DNA of 36,770 nt from positions 1-36,770 of the forward strand of contig WAOU01000035.1 in NCBI GenBank assembly GCA_015521095.1, given 5' to 3'. This document shows positions 16,342 to 23,335 of the stretch, one piece after another; the stretch's first letter is position 1; every line of letters starts with the position of its first letter. The notes beneath the pieces were generated by a model, which did no database searches, was not told where the DNA came from, and saw nothing but the letters and a program-made list of their open reading frames with translations. This stretch comes from Desulfurococcales archaeon. GTDB taxonomy: Archaea > Thermoproteota > Thermoprotei_A > Sulfolobales > Acidilobaceae. The position numbers were made by a program, and so were the translations under genes.

Positions 16342-17165
16342 CTCACAAGTATACGAACAATATCCTCTCTATCTACAATCCCCATAAGCATTCGACGCTC
16401 CGCATCACTCACAACAGGCAACCGGCCGAATCCCTTAGACACCATAACATTAGCAGCTTTCTCAACGGTATCCCAAGGGTATAGATAGACAACGTTTGAA
16501 GTCATAACCTCGCGTATCTTTGCAAGCCTCGCAGGACCACTACTAGACTCCAAGGATATACGGACACCTTTAGCCAATAGGTCATATTGAGTAATGATAC
16601 CTACAAGTCTCCCTTTCTCATCTACCACGGGCAATCCAGCATACTTGTACTCGACCATCTTATCCCATACACGGTTAACATGGTCATCCCACTCAACGCT
16701 TATCACGTCCTTTGACATTATGGCCTCAACTCTAATTGTTTCAAGATATTCCTTGTTTTCGTCGAGCATATGCTGTATAATGTGCTCGAGACCAAGGACT
16801 CCGAGGGCTTTTCCATCCTGTGTGACAGGGACATACCATTCGTCTACACGAAGCATTCTCGGCAAGATATTTGATACATGCTCATCTGGTGTAGCTGTAA
16901 CTAGTGGGGGACTCATTACATCCTTTATTAGGGCAGTGCTTTTTGCACTCGTCACAATAAGTATGTCTCCTCGAGTAACTACTCCCTGTAATTTATCATA
17001 CCTATCAACTACTAGTGCAATTCTCTGCTTGGATTCTCTGAATAATTTCCTAGCACTTGTAACCTTCTCATCTAGAGACAGTTTAAGTGGATTAGGATTA
17101 TAGATATCGCTAACTCTTGTAATAAGAGTTAGCTCGAAAGGATGAGTCAAGCCTGTTATCACCAT
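16338..17165 (-). CDS. Four-CBS-domain protein, first gene of the CBS cassette
   Basis: 275 residues with four CBS repeats: RIALVVDRYDKLQGVVTRGDIL, EWYVPVTQDGKALGVLGLEHII (degenerate: it lacks the usual T-x-x-D), YAGLPVVDEKGRLVGIITQYDLL and GFGRLPVVSDAERRMLMGIVDREDIV. No catalytic or membrane domain is present. The start is taken at ATG 17165. A TTAAATAA-type element at about 17190-17203 and a TATAATATAAC closer in provide TATA candidates on the minus strand; the nearer one would imply a start further downstream. A strong stem-loop lies within codons ~11-19. Confidence 0.86.
   Translation of the reverse strand: MVITGLTHPFELTLITRVSDIYNPNPLKLSLDEKVTSARKLFRESKQRIALVVDRYDKLQGVVTRGDILIVTSAKSTALIKDVMSPPLVTATPDEHVSNILPRMLRVDEWYVPVTQDGKALGVLGLEHIIQHMLDENKEYLETIRVEAIMSKDVISVEWDDHVNRVWDKMVEYKYAGLPVVDEKGRLVGIITQYDLLAKGVRISLESSSGPARLAKIREVMTSNVVYLYPWDTVEKAANVMVSKGFGRLPVVSDAERRMLMGIVDREDIVRILVR
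17109..17133 (-). repeat. Perfect 10-bp stem-loop in the first codons of the CBS cassette
   Basis: The arms GCTAACTCTT and AAGAGTTAGC are exact complements with a 5-base loop. The structure sits 33-57 nt downstream of the ATG at 17165, within the coding region of the first CBS protein. If transcription begins near the closer TATA element, the hairpin would fall at the 5' end of the mRNA. Confidence 0.55.
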
Positions 17166-17228
17166 CTATGTTATATTATAGAACATCCTCTTATTTAAGG
17201 ATTAGTAAAGGATTTTTTCCATTAACAT

Positions 17229-17984
17229 TTATATACTATGAAAACTATTTTCCAGCGAAACCGTATACCCATAAACCAACGCGCCACTCTTGACCATCAG
17301 CTCGGCTATACGGAGCTTCATCGACTTAACCTCTAGGAAATAACCATAGCATCCATAGCGTTTATGTCCACAATAGGGCTTGCTAAAATTAAAGCCAGCC
17401 AACCTTATCTCCTTCGCACCAAGCGCCATAGCAAGAAGTACAGCCCTATCACCGTCAGTATAACCCCCTACCCCAAGGACAGGCCAACGACAATCTATCT
17501 GAGATGTAAAAACAGCATTCAACATATTCTGAGAGCCGAAAAACCCGGCAAGCTTTCCATAGTTATCACCATGTACATGTAGAAGACAGACATTAGAAGA
17601 AGAGGAACCACATACACCATATAAATCCATATTGTACAATCCGTCGAAGTCTCCGACGATAATCAGGTCATCTAAGATAAAATCAGGAGACCGATCAACA
17701 AGAATTACAGTATCATTAGAACCAACACATTCATTCCCAACATCATTTGTGAGAGGACCAACCACACATACCCTCTTACCATTTATACGCTGATATAATT
17801 CCTCAAATAACACAACATACTTATCAGAATAAGCTAAAAGCTTTTCCGATACTGCAAACAGGACTTCTCTTTCTCTACGTGGAGAATGACCCATCCGAGG
17901 CTCAGCAACTAACCGGTATAGAAGTCTAGCCTTCCTAAGTTTCTCGCATAACATCGTATATAGCTGAAATGATCTCATCGACAA
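17229..17984 (-). CDS. mptE: MptE-like 6-hydroxymethyl-7,8-dihydropterin pyrophosphokinase (DUF115)
   Basis: 251 residues of the DUF115/MptE family, which in archaea activates 6-hydroxymethyldihydropterin with ATP during synthesis of folate- or methanopterin-type C1 carriers. Family features: KRVCVVGPLTND (nucleotide loop), the ILDDLIIVGDFDG segment, LLHVHGDNYGKL, GYTDGDRAVLLAMALGAKEIRLAGFNFSK in the core, and the PYCGHKRY turn. The TTG at 17984 lies six bases after GGTGA; an ATG two codons later is an alternative. It overlaps the upstream DUF447 gene by 50 nt, so the two form one unit. Confidence 0.8.
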   Translation of the reverse strand: MSMRSFQLYTMLCEKLRKARLLYRLVAEPRMGHSPRREREVLFAVSEKLLAYSDKYVVLFEELYQRINGKRVCVVGPLTNDVGNECVGSNDTVILVDRSPDFILDDLIIVGDFDGLYNMDLYGVCGSSSSNVCLLHVHGDNYGKLAGFFGSQNMLNAVFTSQIDCRWPVLGVGGYTDGDRAVLLAMALGAKEIRLAGFNFSKPYCGHKRYGCYGYFLEVKSMKLRIAELMVKSGALVYGYTVSLENSFHSI

Positions 17985-18513
17985 TGTCCGTCACCGCCTT
18001 GTCATGGTTGCTTGCCCTCTCGATACACCATTTTAATCCCTCCAAATATTCATATCCTGGGAGACCGGTTATCCCAGCCATAACTTTAGTATAATACACC
18101 AATAGCTCTAACAGACAACCATATACCCTACTATAACCAATACTACTACACATGTCACTTACGTGGAATCCATGTGACAGAGAACACGAATAGATATCAT
18201 AGTCTATACCACCAAATACTCTAAGAGGACTTAGACAAACTCTATAACAACCCTCCGCATCCAGTAAGGGACATTCGCTAGGCTCCAGTCTTTCCTCCTC
18301 CAAAACATGATTAAGGCTCTCATAGAAGCAACGCGGATCATTTGGATACAGCAAAAGTAATGCCATTGGTTTATCCTGCTCGAGGACACGGCTGAGCCCA
18401 GTTTCTCTGTAGACTTTAAAGAAAGCCTGGTCTCCATATACACGTAATCCAAGAGGCATCGAGTATCCGCCAACTCTACAAGGCACAGCAATAACTTCCC
18501 TATACCAATCCAT
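17935..18513 (-). CDS. DUF447-family protein (probable flavin/pterin-pathway protein)
   Basis: 192 residues. The N-terminal pattern REVIAVPCRVGGYSMPLGLRVYGDQAFFKVYRETG, followed by a LLLLYPNDPRCFYESL block, fits the DUF447 family, a split-barrel flavoprotein-like fold of unknown reaction found in archaea beside pterin genes. The C-terminal part is helical (the family's HTH-like tail). It overlaps mptE, which supports a joint role in pterin cofactor synthesis (inference). Eight or more Cys residues are present, somewhat many for a thermophile cytosolic protein. Start ATG; no strong ribosome-binding site, so the transcript may have a short leader. Confidence 0.62.
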   Translation of the reverse strand: MDWYREVIAVPCRVGGYSMPLGLRVYGDQAFFKVYRETGLSRVLEQDKPMALLLLYPNDPRCFYESLNHVLEEERLEPSECPLLDAEGCYRVCLSPLRVFGGIDYDIYSCSLSHGFHVSDMCSSIGYSRVYGCLLELLVYYTKVMAGITGLPGYEYLEGLKWCIERASNHDKAVTDIVDEIISAIYDVMRET

Positions 18514-18561
18514 GGGATTAACCCCAAGTATTCTTGTAGAACTACGATAATTAGTTCCACC

Positions 18562-18570
18562 TATAATAAT
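18562..18570 (+). promoter_or_regulatory. TATA-like element of the candidate C/D RNA
   Basis: TATAATAAT lies with its centre about 30 bp upstream of the GAGGCC that opens the candidate box C/D RNA. The spacing fits archaeal initiation. A minus-strand promoter for the DUF447 gene may occupy the same spacer. Confidence 0.4.
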
Positions 18571-18598
18571 GACTTAAGGCTCGAAGATAACCATAGGA

Positions 18599-18690
18599 GA
18601 GGCCAATGATGACCTCTGCCGCTGATGATCTGCCTCGACAAGTAGATGAAAGGCGGAAATGAATACAGCGAACCCCTGTCTGAGGCCCTC
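18599..18690 (+). ncRNA. Candidate box C/D guide RNA (sRNA)
   Basis: In the gap between two minus-strand genes, the plus strand has a C box ATGATGA at 18606-18612 and a D box CTGA at 18680-18683. They are flanked by GGCC (18601-18604) and GGCC (18684-18687), which can pair as the terminal stem of a C/D kink-turn. An internal CTGATGA at 18622-18628 merges a D'-like CTGA with a C'-like TGATGA. The possible guides are CCTCTGCCG before D' and the bases ending AACCCCTGT before D. At 78 nt box to box it is longer than most archaeal C/D RNAs and the D'/C' spacing is unusual. CGCTG/CAGCG can also pair internally. Likely, not proven. Confidence 0.42.
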
Positions 18691-18692
18691 AT

Positions 18693-18929
18693 TTATTGAC
18701 TAGATTCTCTCTCGCTCTCGGCCTCCACAGCCCTCGTGACAAGCCAGGTTCTTAGCAATGTGACACCTGCCGAGACAAGAGATAATCCTATAACAGTCGC
18801 CAATAGACTAGCGGCTACCTGGGGAGGACTAGCAACTATTAGACGAAGAGCATTGTACAGGAAATAAATTCCTGCTCCAACCAGCAAAGTTGTAAATACG
18901 ACGGTAGAACCTGTCTTCACGATACTCAT
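18693..18929 (-). CDS. Small two-helix membrane protein in the htpX operon
   Basis: 78 residues with two hydrophobic segments, about residues 9-32 (VVFTTLLVGAGIYFLYNALRLIV) and 36-61 (ASLLATVIGLSLVSAGVTLL), joined by a short SPPQ turn and followed by a charged Glu/Arg-rich tail. It has no signature I recognise. It begins 22 nt after the htpX stop with a strong GGAGGCCGGTGA site, so it is translated with HtpX and could be a partner or modulator of that protease (inference). Confidence 0.72.
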   Translation of the reverse strand: MSIVKTGSTVVFTTLLVGAGIYFLYNALRLIVASPPQVAASLLATVIGLSLVSAGVTLLRTWLVTRAVEAESERESSQ

Positions 18930-18950
18930 CTTTCACCGGCCTCCATTACT

Positions 18951-20042
18951 CTAGGGCGCTAATGCTATTCTTGTCTTTATTCTATCGAGGAACCTTAGCC
19001 TTTTCGGTACCGGCGGGTGAGTGCTTAATAGTTCTTCAACGGGGTTTACCTCCTCGTGCTTTAGTGATTCAACTATATAGTCGATGTCTGTAAAGAATCC
19101 TCCCTGTATCTCTATGAGGGGCGCAACAATGAATAGAGGTGCTGTGAAGCTTGACTTTTGCGCCTCTGTTGCAATGTGCGGATTCTCTTTTATCGATAGG
19201 TGGATTTTTGCAAGGGCTCTCTGGAGACTCTCCGGTCTACCTGTTACGAGTGCACTATGGGCATCCGCATAGTATTCTCTTAGTCTGTTGAAGTGAGCTA
19301 TTAGAAACCTGAAGAGAATGCTTGCAGCTATTAGGGCAACGCCTAGGAGTAACAAGTAGACGCCTCCATTGCCTTCTCTCCTAGAGCTTGAGGAGCCGAG
19401 AATGCCGGCGTAGATTAGTGATCTGCCTATAAAGTATACCATTATGGGTATTATGCTGAGTGCTAGTATCCAAGCGACATCCCTATGTTTTAGATGGCCT
19501 ACTTCGTGTCCAAGCACAGCCAGTATTTCGTCTTTATCAGCTATCCTGAGGAGACCCTTAGTTACAGCGACATAATTACCCGCGACGGGACTACCGTATG
19601 CAAATGCATTGGGCATAGCGTTATCTACGATTCTAAGCTTAGGAGGCTTTATCCCGCTTTGCTCGGCTACCCGTTTCAGATAGATCTCGAGCTCTCTCTC
19701 GTAACTTGTCTGGGGAGGCCTAGCGTGGTACACAGCGTTGATCAAGTAAGGGCCGAGAAGCCATTGTCCCAGGAGAATTATAATACTGAAGAATGCTGCG
19801 CCGAGGACGAGAGCATTAGCATTCGCCGCTCCAAGAGCCTGGCCGAGGCCTATGATAACGCTTACATATGCGATAAACGTTACTACTGCGGTTAGAACCA
19901 TGCTAGCTCTCAGCCTGCTTATATCTCTGGGTTCGCGGCCTACGAGCTTGTCTGCTCCAAGGTATAGTACTCCTAGGATTCCAGCTATTACTATAGACTC
20001 AATAAGCATAACCCACCAGTATGCAAGTATGAATCCTATCAT
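18951..20042 (-). CDS. htpX: HtpX-type membrane zinc metalloprotease (M48)
   Basis: 363 residues. HtpX is a heat-shock membrane protease that degrades damaged membrane proteins. The active-site motif is HEVGH (His179-His183), with a third ligand likely in REYYADAHSALVTG. Hydrophobic segments occur at about 5-30, 48-70, 78-100, 190-212 and 228-250, two of them after the active-site helix. The N-terminal helices face the ~110-residue soluble part. A 78-residue membrane protein follows in the operon. Three CCTTGGT repeats occur in the upstream region. Confidence 0.94.
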   Translation of the reverse strand: MIGFILAYWWVMLIESIVIAGILGVLYLGADKLVGREPRDISRLRASMVLTAVVTFIAYVSVIIGLGQALGAANANALVLGAAFFSIIILLGQWLLGPYLINAVYHARPPQTSYERELEIYLKRVAEQSGIKPPKLRIVDNAMPNAFAYGSPVAGNYVAVTKGLLRIADKDEILAVLGHEVGHLKHRDVAWILALSIIPIMVYFIGRSLIYAGILGSSSSRREGNGGVYLLLLGVALIAASILFRFLIAHFNRLREYYADAHSALVTGRPESLQRALAKIHLSIKENPHIATEAQKSSFTAPLFIVAPLIEIQGGFFTDIDYIVESLKHEEVNPVEELLSTHPPVPKRLRFLDRIKTRIALAP

Positions 20043-20054
20043 TCCATTACACCG

Positions 20055-20104
20055 CCTTGGTCAGTTGTATCCTTGGTGTTTGTACATCTATAGTCTTCCT
20101 TGGT
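20055..20104. repeat. Three CCTTGGT direct repeats upstream of htpX
   Basis: CCTTGGT occurs at 20055-20061, 20071-20077 and 20098-20104; the last two extend to CCTTGGTGT. All three fall within the first 65 bp upstream of the htpX ATG, flanking a TATA-like ACTATAGA on the minus strand. They could be binding sites for a regulator of this heat-shock gene. Confidence 0.4.
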
Positions 20105-20142
20105 GTATTATCGGGTATATGTGGAGCTATAATATTTAGTCA

Positions 20143-20505
20143 CTAGACTTTCTCGCATCCTAGAGTTATCATTTTATTTTGTACCCTAACAGATACCTTA
20201 TCTAGGTTCAAGCCCTCTGGAGTTACCTCGCTGAGCCTACTGCAGATATATTTCAACAAGTCCTCAATTAATTCTCCGCCTATTGTCTCCCATAAGGCTC
20301 TATGGTCGATCGCCTCAACAATTTCGGCTAGAAGCTTATCTAGTTTCTCTATATCGTAGACCTTTTCCGCATTCCAACATGCTACAATAATTAGATCGTG
20401 GCCATGTACTCCATAGCCCCACCTTGCTATTTTCATGGCGACACTAGCTGTCTTCTCGACACAATACTCTAACAAGTATGGGACACCCGTAGTATTAGGT
20501 CTCAT
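20143..20505 (-). CDS. Divergent 6-pyruvoyl-tetrahydropterin synthase-like protein
   Basis: 120 residues. The motif VHGHDLIIVA (His34 and His36) followed by DIEKLDKLLAEIVEAIDHRALWE and ELIEDLLKYICSRL fits the PTPS/QueD family, which acts on dihydroneopterin triphosphate. The first zinc His expected near residue 23 is missing (the sequence reads TASVAMK), and the usual catalytic Cys before HGH is not seen, so the reaction may differ. The start ATG is 3 bp from a TTG of the divergent gene. Pterin genes (mptE, DUF447) lie 2-3 kb away on the same strand. Confidence 0.55.
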   Translation of the reverse strand: MRPNTTGVPYLLEYCVEKTASVAMKIARWGYGVHGHDLIIVACWNAEKVYDIEKLDKLLAEIVEAIDHRALWETIGGELIEDLLKYICSRLSEVTPEGLNLDKVSVRVQNKMITLGCEKV

Positions 20506-20564
20506 TATTGTTGTTTAAAATTAAAGAGGATAATAGGCAGACTCGTAAGGTGAGGCGAGAAAAG

Positions 20565-20900
20565 TTGAAAAATACTGGAGTACTAGCTGATAAAATTAAG
20601 CATTATCTGAAGACTTCTAAGGACTCTGTTATATTATCTCTTCATGTCGTTCCGGGCAGTAGGGTTACGAAACTTGTTCTCGATGAGGAAGGCCTAGTCT
20701 TCTATACAGAAGAGCCTCCTATAAGAGGCAGAGCTAATGCTAGTCTGGTCAAGTATATTGCTAAGGCATTGAGAATAAGTACGTCTCGAGTCTCTATTGT
20801 ACGAGGAACAAAATCTAGGGACAAGCTTGTATCTATTGAAGGAGTAGACGCTGATTATGTTGCTGAGAAGTTGGCAGAGAAAATTGTGCAGAGAAAATAG
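20565..20900 (+). CDS. UPF0235/DUF167 (YggU-like) protein
   Basis: A UPF0235 family protein; the fold is small alpha/beta and the function unknown. Core motifs are LSLHVVPGSRVTKLVLDEEG, RGRANASLVKYIAKAL and VSIVRGTKSRDKLVSIEG, which correspond to the family's V-x-PG-(S/A), (G)-x-AN-x-x-L and G-x-x-S-R-x-K motifs. I use the TTG at 20565, preceded by AAGGTGAGGCGA, giving 111 residues, close to the family length. A TTG at 20508 would add 19 mostly charged residues and abut the divergent PTPS-like start, leaving no room for promoters. Confidence 0.85.
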   Translation: MKNTGVLADKIKHYLKTSKDSVILSLHVVPGSRVTKLVLDEEGLVFYTEEPPIRGRANASLVKYIAKALRISTSRVSIVRGTKSRDKLVSIEGVDADYVAEKLAEKIVQRK

Positions 20901-20903
20901 CGG

Positions 20904-22025
20904 CTATTTGTGTATTAAGGGGAACTCCTGGATTTTAGCTATTCCTTCCCTGTTTCTATGGTCAACAATAGTGATGGGCTCGTCCAGGATCGCGTAACGT
21001 ACATCTATGTATCCCATGCCAAGTCCTCGTTTACGGATAGGACTGTATGTTCCGCTTGTAACCCATCCTACGTCTACTCCCTCGACAGTGATCGTATAGC
21101 CTTCTCTAGGTATGAATCTAGCATATTTCTTCTTCATCACAAACCCTATCCTAATCCATCGTATTCCTTCCTTTCTACACGCCCGTAGAGCGGGTTCTCC
21201 CACGAACCCTGTCTTGTCCCAATCTATAGCGCCCAAGCCGTATCTTAGGCTCAATGCACATGGATACTTCAGGGGATCTTCTCCATACTCATGGCCTCCT
21301 AGGACGAATCCCATCTCTATCCTAAGCGTGTCCCTCGCAGCAATTCCTACAGGTTTAACGCCTAATCCTACCAGCTCCCTTAGTATTTTTCCTGCCTTGG
21401 AAGGCTCAGCCCAGATCTCAAATCCATCTTCACCAGTCCATCCACTCCTGCTAACGAGAAATGTATTTACGCCGGCAATACTTGCACCCAAAACGAATTC
21501 GAGCGGCTTAAGATCTACTACCTCGCTACCAGCGATCCTCGATAGATACTCTACAGCTTTAGGGCCCTGAAGAGCCAGCATAGCATATTTTTCAGTTAAA
21601 TCCTCTACCTCGACTCTAAGACCATATTCCTCAGCCTTTGACTTGAGATAACTAATCATGGTCTTTGTTACGGCTGCATTTGGCACGAACAGCCACTCTT
21701 CATCAGATACTCTATAGAACATTTCATCGTCTTTCACGCGGGCATACTCGTTTAGTGCAAGTGTGGGCCCGCTCATGAACATTGGCTTAGTCTTAGAGAT
21801 CTTCTTCGTGTAGAGACGTTCAAGCAGCTCTATTGCGTCAGGACCTTTAACGACTACTCTGCCCATATGGGAGATATCGAACACGCCAGCATCGTTCCTA
21901 ACTGCTAGGTGCTCCTCTATAGTACTAGTATACATCATCGGAACTTCCCAACCCGCGAATTCTCCAAAAGACGCTCCTAGCTCCTCATGTATGCTCTTCA
22001 AAGGAACCGATCTAACATGACTCAT
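20904..22025 (-). CDS. gcvT: Aminomethyltransferase, glycine cleavage system T protein
   Basis: GcvT transfers the aminomethyl group of glycine to a tetrahydropterin, releasing ammonia. The sequence matches along its length: LGASFGEFAGWEVPM, the HLAVRNDAGVFDISHMGR block, FLVSRSGWTGEDGFEI, ARDTLRIEMGFVLGGHEY and TSGTYSPIRKRGLGMGY. The ATG at 22025 gives 373 residues and lies near a likely TATA element; an ATG at 22040 would add five residues. Other glycine-cleavage genes (P, H, L) are not in the window. It is convergent with UPF0235, 3 bp between stops. Confidence 0.95.
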   Translation of the reverse strand: MSHVRSVPLKSIHEELGASFGEFAGWEVPMMYTSTIEEHLAVRNDAGVFDISHMGRVVVKGPDAIELLERLYTKKISKTKPMFMSGPTLALNEYARVKDDEMFYRVSDEEWLFVPNAAVTKTMISYLKSKAEEYGLRVEVEDLTEKYAMLALQGPKAVEYLSRIAGSEVVDLKPLEFVLGASIAGVNTFLVSRSGWTGEDGFEIWAEPSKAGKILRELVGLGVKPVGIAARDTLRIEMGFVLGGHEYGEDPLKYPCALSLRYGLGAIDWDKTGFVGEPALRACRKEGIRWIRIGFVMKKKYARFIPREGYTITVEGVDVGWVTSGTYSPIRKRGLGMGYIDVRYAILDEPITIVDHRNREGIAKIQEFPLIHK

Positions 22026-22081
22026 AATGTACACACCCATGGAGTAATATTGTTGATATACGAGATAATAACGCTACAGTA

Positions 22082-22112
22082 TACTCTCATAGAGTTCTAC
22101 GAATAGAGAGTA
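22082..22112. repeat. Inverted repeat between gcvT and the next divergent gene
   Basis: TACTCTC (22082-22088) and GAGAGTA (22106-22112) are perfect complements separated by 17 bp, centred in the divergent spacer 22026-22147. The arm spacing of about two helical turns suits a dimeric regulator, but seven-base arms can occur by chance. Confidence 0.3.
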
Positions 22113-22147
22113 ACCGATATTATTAGCGTAGATGCTCTAGGCATATA

Positions 22148-22678
22148 GTGAGAGTGGTGAAAGAACAGTTGGAGCTTAGAGATAAAATCCTCGGATGGCT
22201 AGCCGATGAAGACTACGAAGTAAAAATAGACGCGCCGCCTCCGAACGCACCTATAGAATGGATAATAAGAGCCACCAGCAAGGTCCCTTTAAGAGCTAAC
22301 ATAATTATCCAACAACCCAAAACAAAGAAAGATCGAATAGTCGTAACACTCGGAGTCATGATAAGCGATCACCATAAACGTGGACTAAAAAACCTGAAAG
22401 TCCAGGAAAGAGCCGAAATAATTTACAGCTTACTATCCGATTTGCAAAGGATGTGTCCAGAATGCCTCATATTAGCACAGCCATCATACCTAGAGCCCGA
22501 GAGCTTTGTATTCACCAAGCTAATATATCACGAGTCCTTAGAGAGGCAGGAATTCCTCGACTCTGTAAGGAAACTAGTGAACATGTTCTCAATGCTGGTA
22601 ATAGGTCTATCAAGTAGATTTGGTCCTTTCAAACAGGTACAGAAGAGAAGCGATTACGAGAACATGGGATATATCTAA
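22148..22678 (+). CDS. Conserved-type archaeal protein, possibly DUF2299-like
   Basis: 176 residues from a GTG (further GTG codons at 22154 and 22157 are possible starts). The sequence reads as an alpha/beta domain: an N-terminal helix (LRDKILGWLADEDYEVKI), an amphipathic strand set around WIIRATSKVPLRANIIIQQPKTKKDRIVVTLGV, and C-terminal helices. This pattern resembles the archaeal DUF2299 group, which has a secretion-chaperone-like fold, but I hold that assignment loosely. No catalytic motif is seen. It begins a short two-gene unit with another unknown gene 29 nt downstream. Confidence 0.6.
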   Translation: MRVVKEQLELRDKILGWLADEDYEVKIDAPPPNAPIEWIIRATSKVPLRANIIIQQPKTKKDRIVVTLGVMISDHHKRGLKNLKVQERAEIIYSLLSDLQRMCPECLILAQPSYLEPESFVFTKLIYHESLERQEFLDSVRKLVNMFSMLVIGLSSRFGPFKQVQKRSDYENMGYI

Positions 22679-22707
22679 ACACCTGGCAATGGTAGACGGG
22701 TGGAGAA

Positions 22708-23175
22708 ATGAACCTCGAGATAGATCCAGTAATCATATATCTTGAGTCCGAGCACTACAAAATAGCATTCCCAGTAGAATGTCAATCTAAGATTAAAGGA
22801 TGCATGCATGATAAACTAAGAGATATAGAAGTAATAGTCTACAAGTTACTTAATGGAGAGAGCAGTCTAGATGAGTACGATGATGAGACAAGAGTAGTTC
22901 TATTCACAATATTATATGGAGGCGCAATATTGTTCTTTAAATCATCAAGGGGAGTCTTACCAATAGCCAGGCAACATATCAATACCCCTCTGGGAATTAA
23001 CGCCGTAGGTAATATCGGAGAACCTAGGATGATTAGCGACAAGGATCTGCTCGAAGCCTGGTCAATTATAATCACTGAGGGGAAAATACCTGAGAACCAG
23101 GCATCCTGTCCCAGAGTCAAGATCATAGAGGAAAGAGACTGCAGGGTTCCTCCAACAGGATACAGGTTCTATTAA
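22708..23175 (+). CDS. Hypothetical protein of unknown family
   Basis: 155 residues, start ATG preceded by GGGTGGAG. It appears soluble and acidic. Motifs: an IIYLESEHYKIAFPVEC strand pair, a helix rich in Asp/Glu (NGESSLDEYDDETRVVLFTILYGG), and a C-terminal segment with three Cys (near ASCPRVK and ERDCRVP). I recognise no family. Its codon use matches the neighbours and it is closely spaced after the previous gene, so it is likely real and related in function to it. Confidence 0.62.
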   Translation: MNLEIDPVIIYLESEHYKIAFPVECQSKIKGCMHDKLRDIEVIVYKLLNGESSLDEYDDETRVVLFTILYGGAILFFKSSRGVLPIARQHINTPLGINAVGNIGEPRMISDKDLLEAWSIIITEGKIPENQASCPRVKIIEERDCRVPPTGYRFY

Positions 23176-23202
23176 TGTAGCATGCTAGGATTCTAAGAGT
23201 TT

Positions 23203-23217
23203 ATTCTCTCGGAGAAT
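23203..23217 (+). terminator. Small hairpin after the hypothetical gene (possible terminator)
   Basis: ATTCTC and GAGAAT are complementary around a TCG loop, 28 bp after the stop of the preceding gene and followed by a T-containing stretch (CTTTATTC). This may be a transcription end; archaeal termination depends more on T-runs than hairpins, so the call is weak. Confidence 0.25.
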
Positions 23218-23292
23218 GTATCTTTATTCGTGGGATGTTGTTTCTAGTGGTAATTATTATTTGTCGAGTAGTGACTGGTGTAAATAGGATGG

Positions 23293-23303
23293 CTATAAAA
23301 AAC
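23293..23303 (+). promoter_or_regulatory. TATA-box promoter of the sufCBD operon
   Basis: CTATAAAAAAC is a good archaeal TATA box. Transcription would start near 23323, giving a leader of about 13 nt before the sufC TTG, just enough to include a GCGGGTG ribosome-binding site. Confidence 0.6.
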
Positions 23304-23335
23304 CTGTTTAACAGTGTTAAAGCGGGTGCATCGAG

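Noticed and set aside
20508..20564. Longer N-terminus of the UPF0235 protein from TTG 20508
   Set aside because: It would begin 3 bp from the divergent start and leave no promoter space. The family length and a good ribosome-binding site favour the TTG at 20565.
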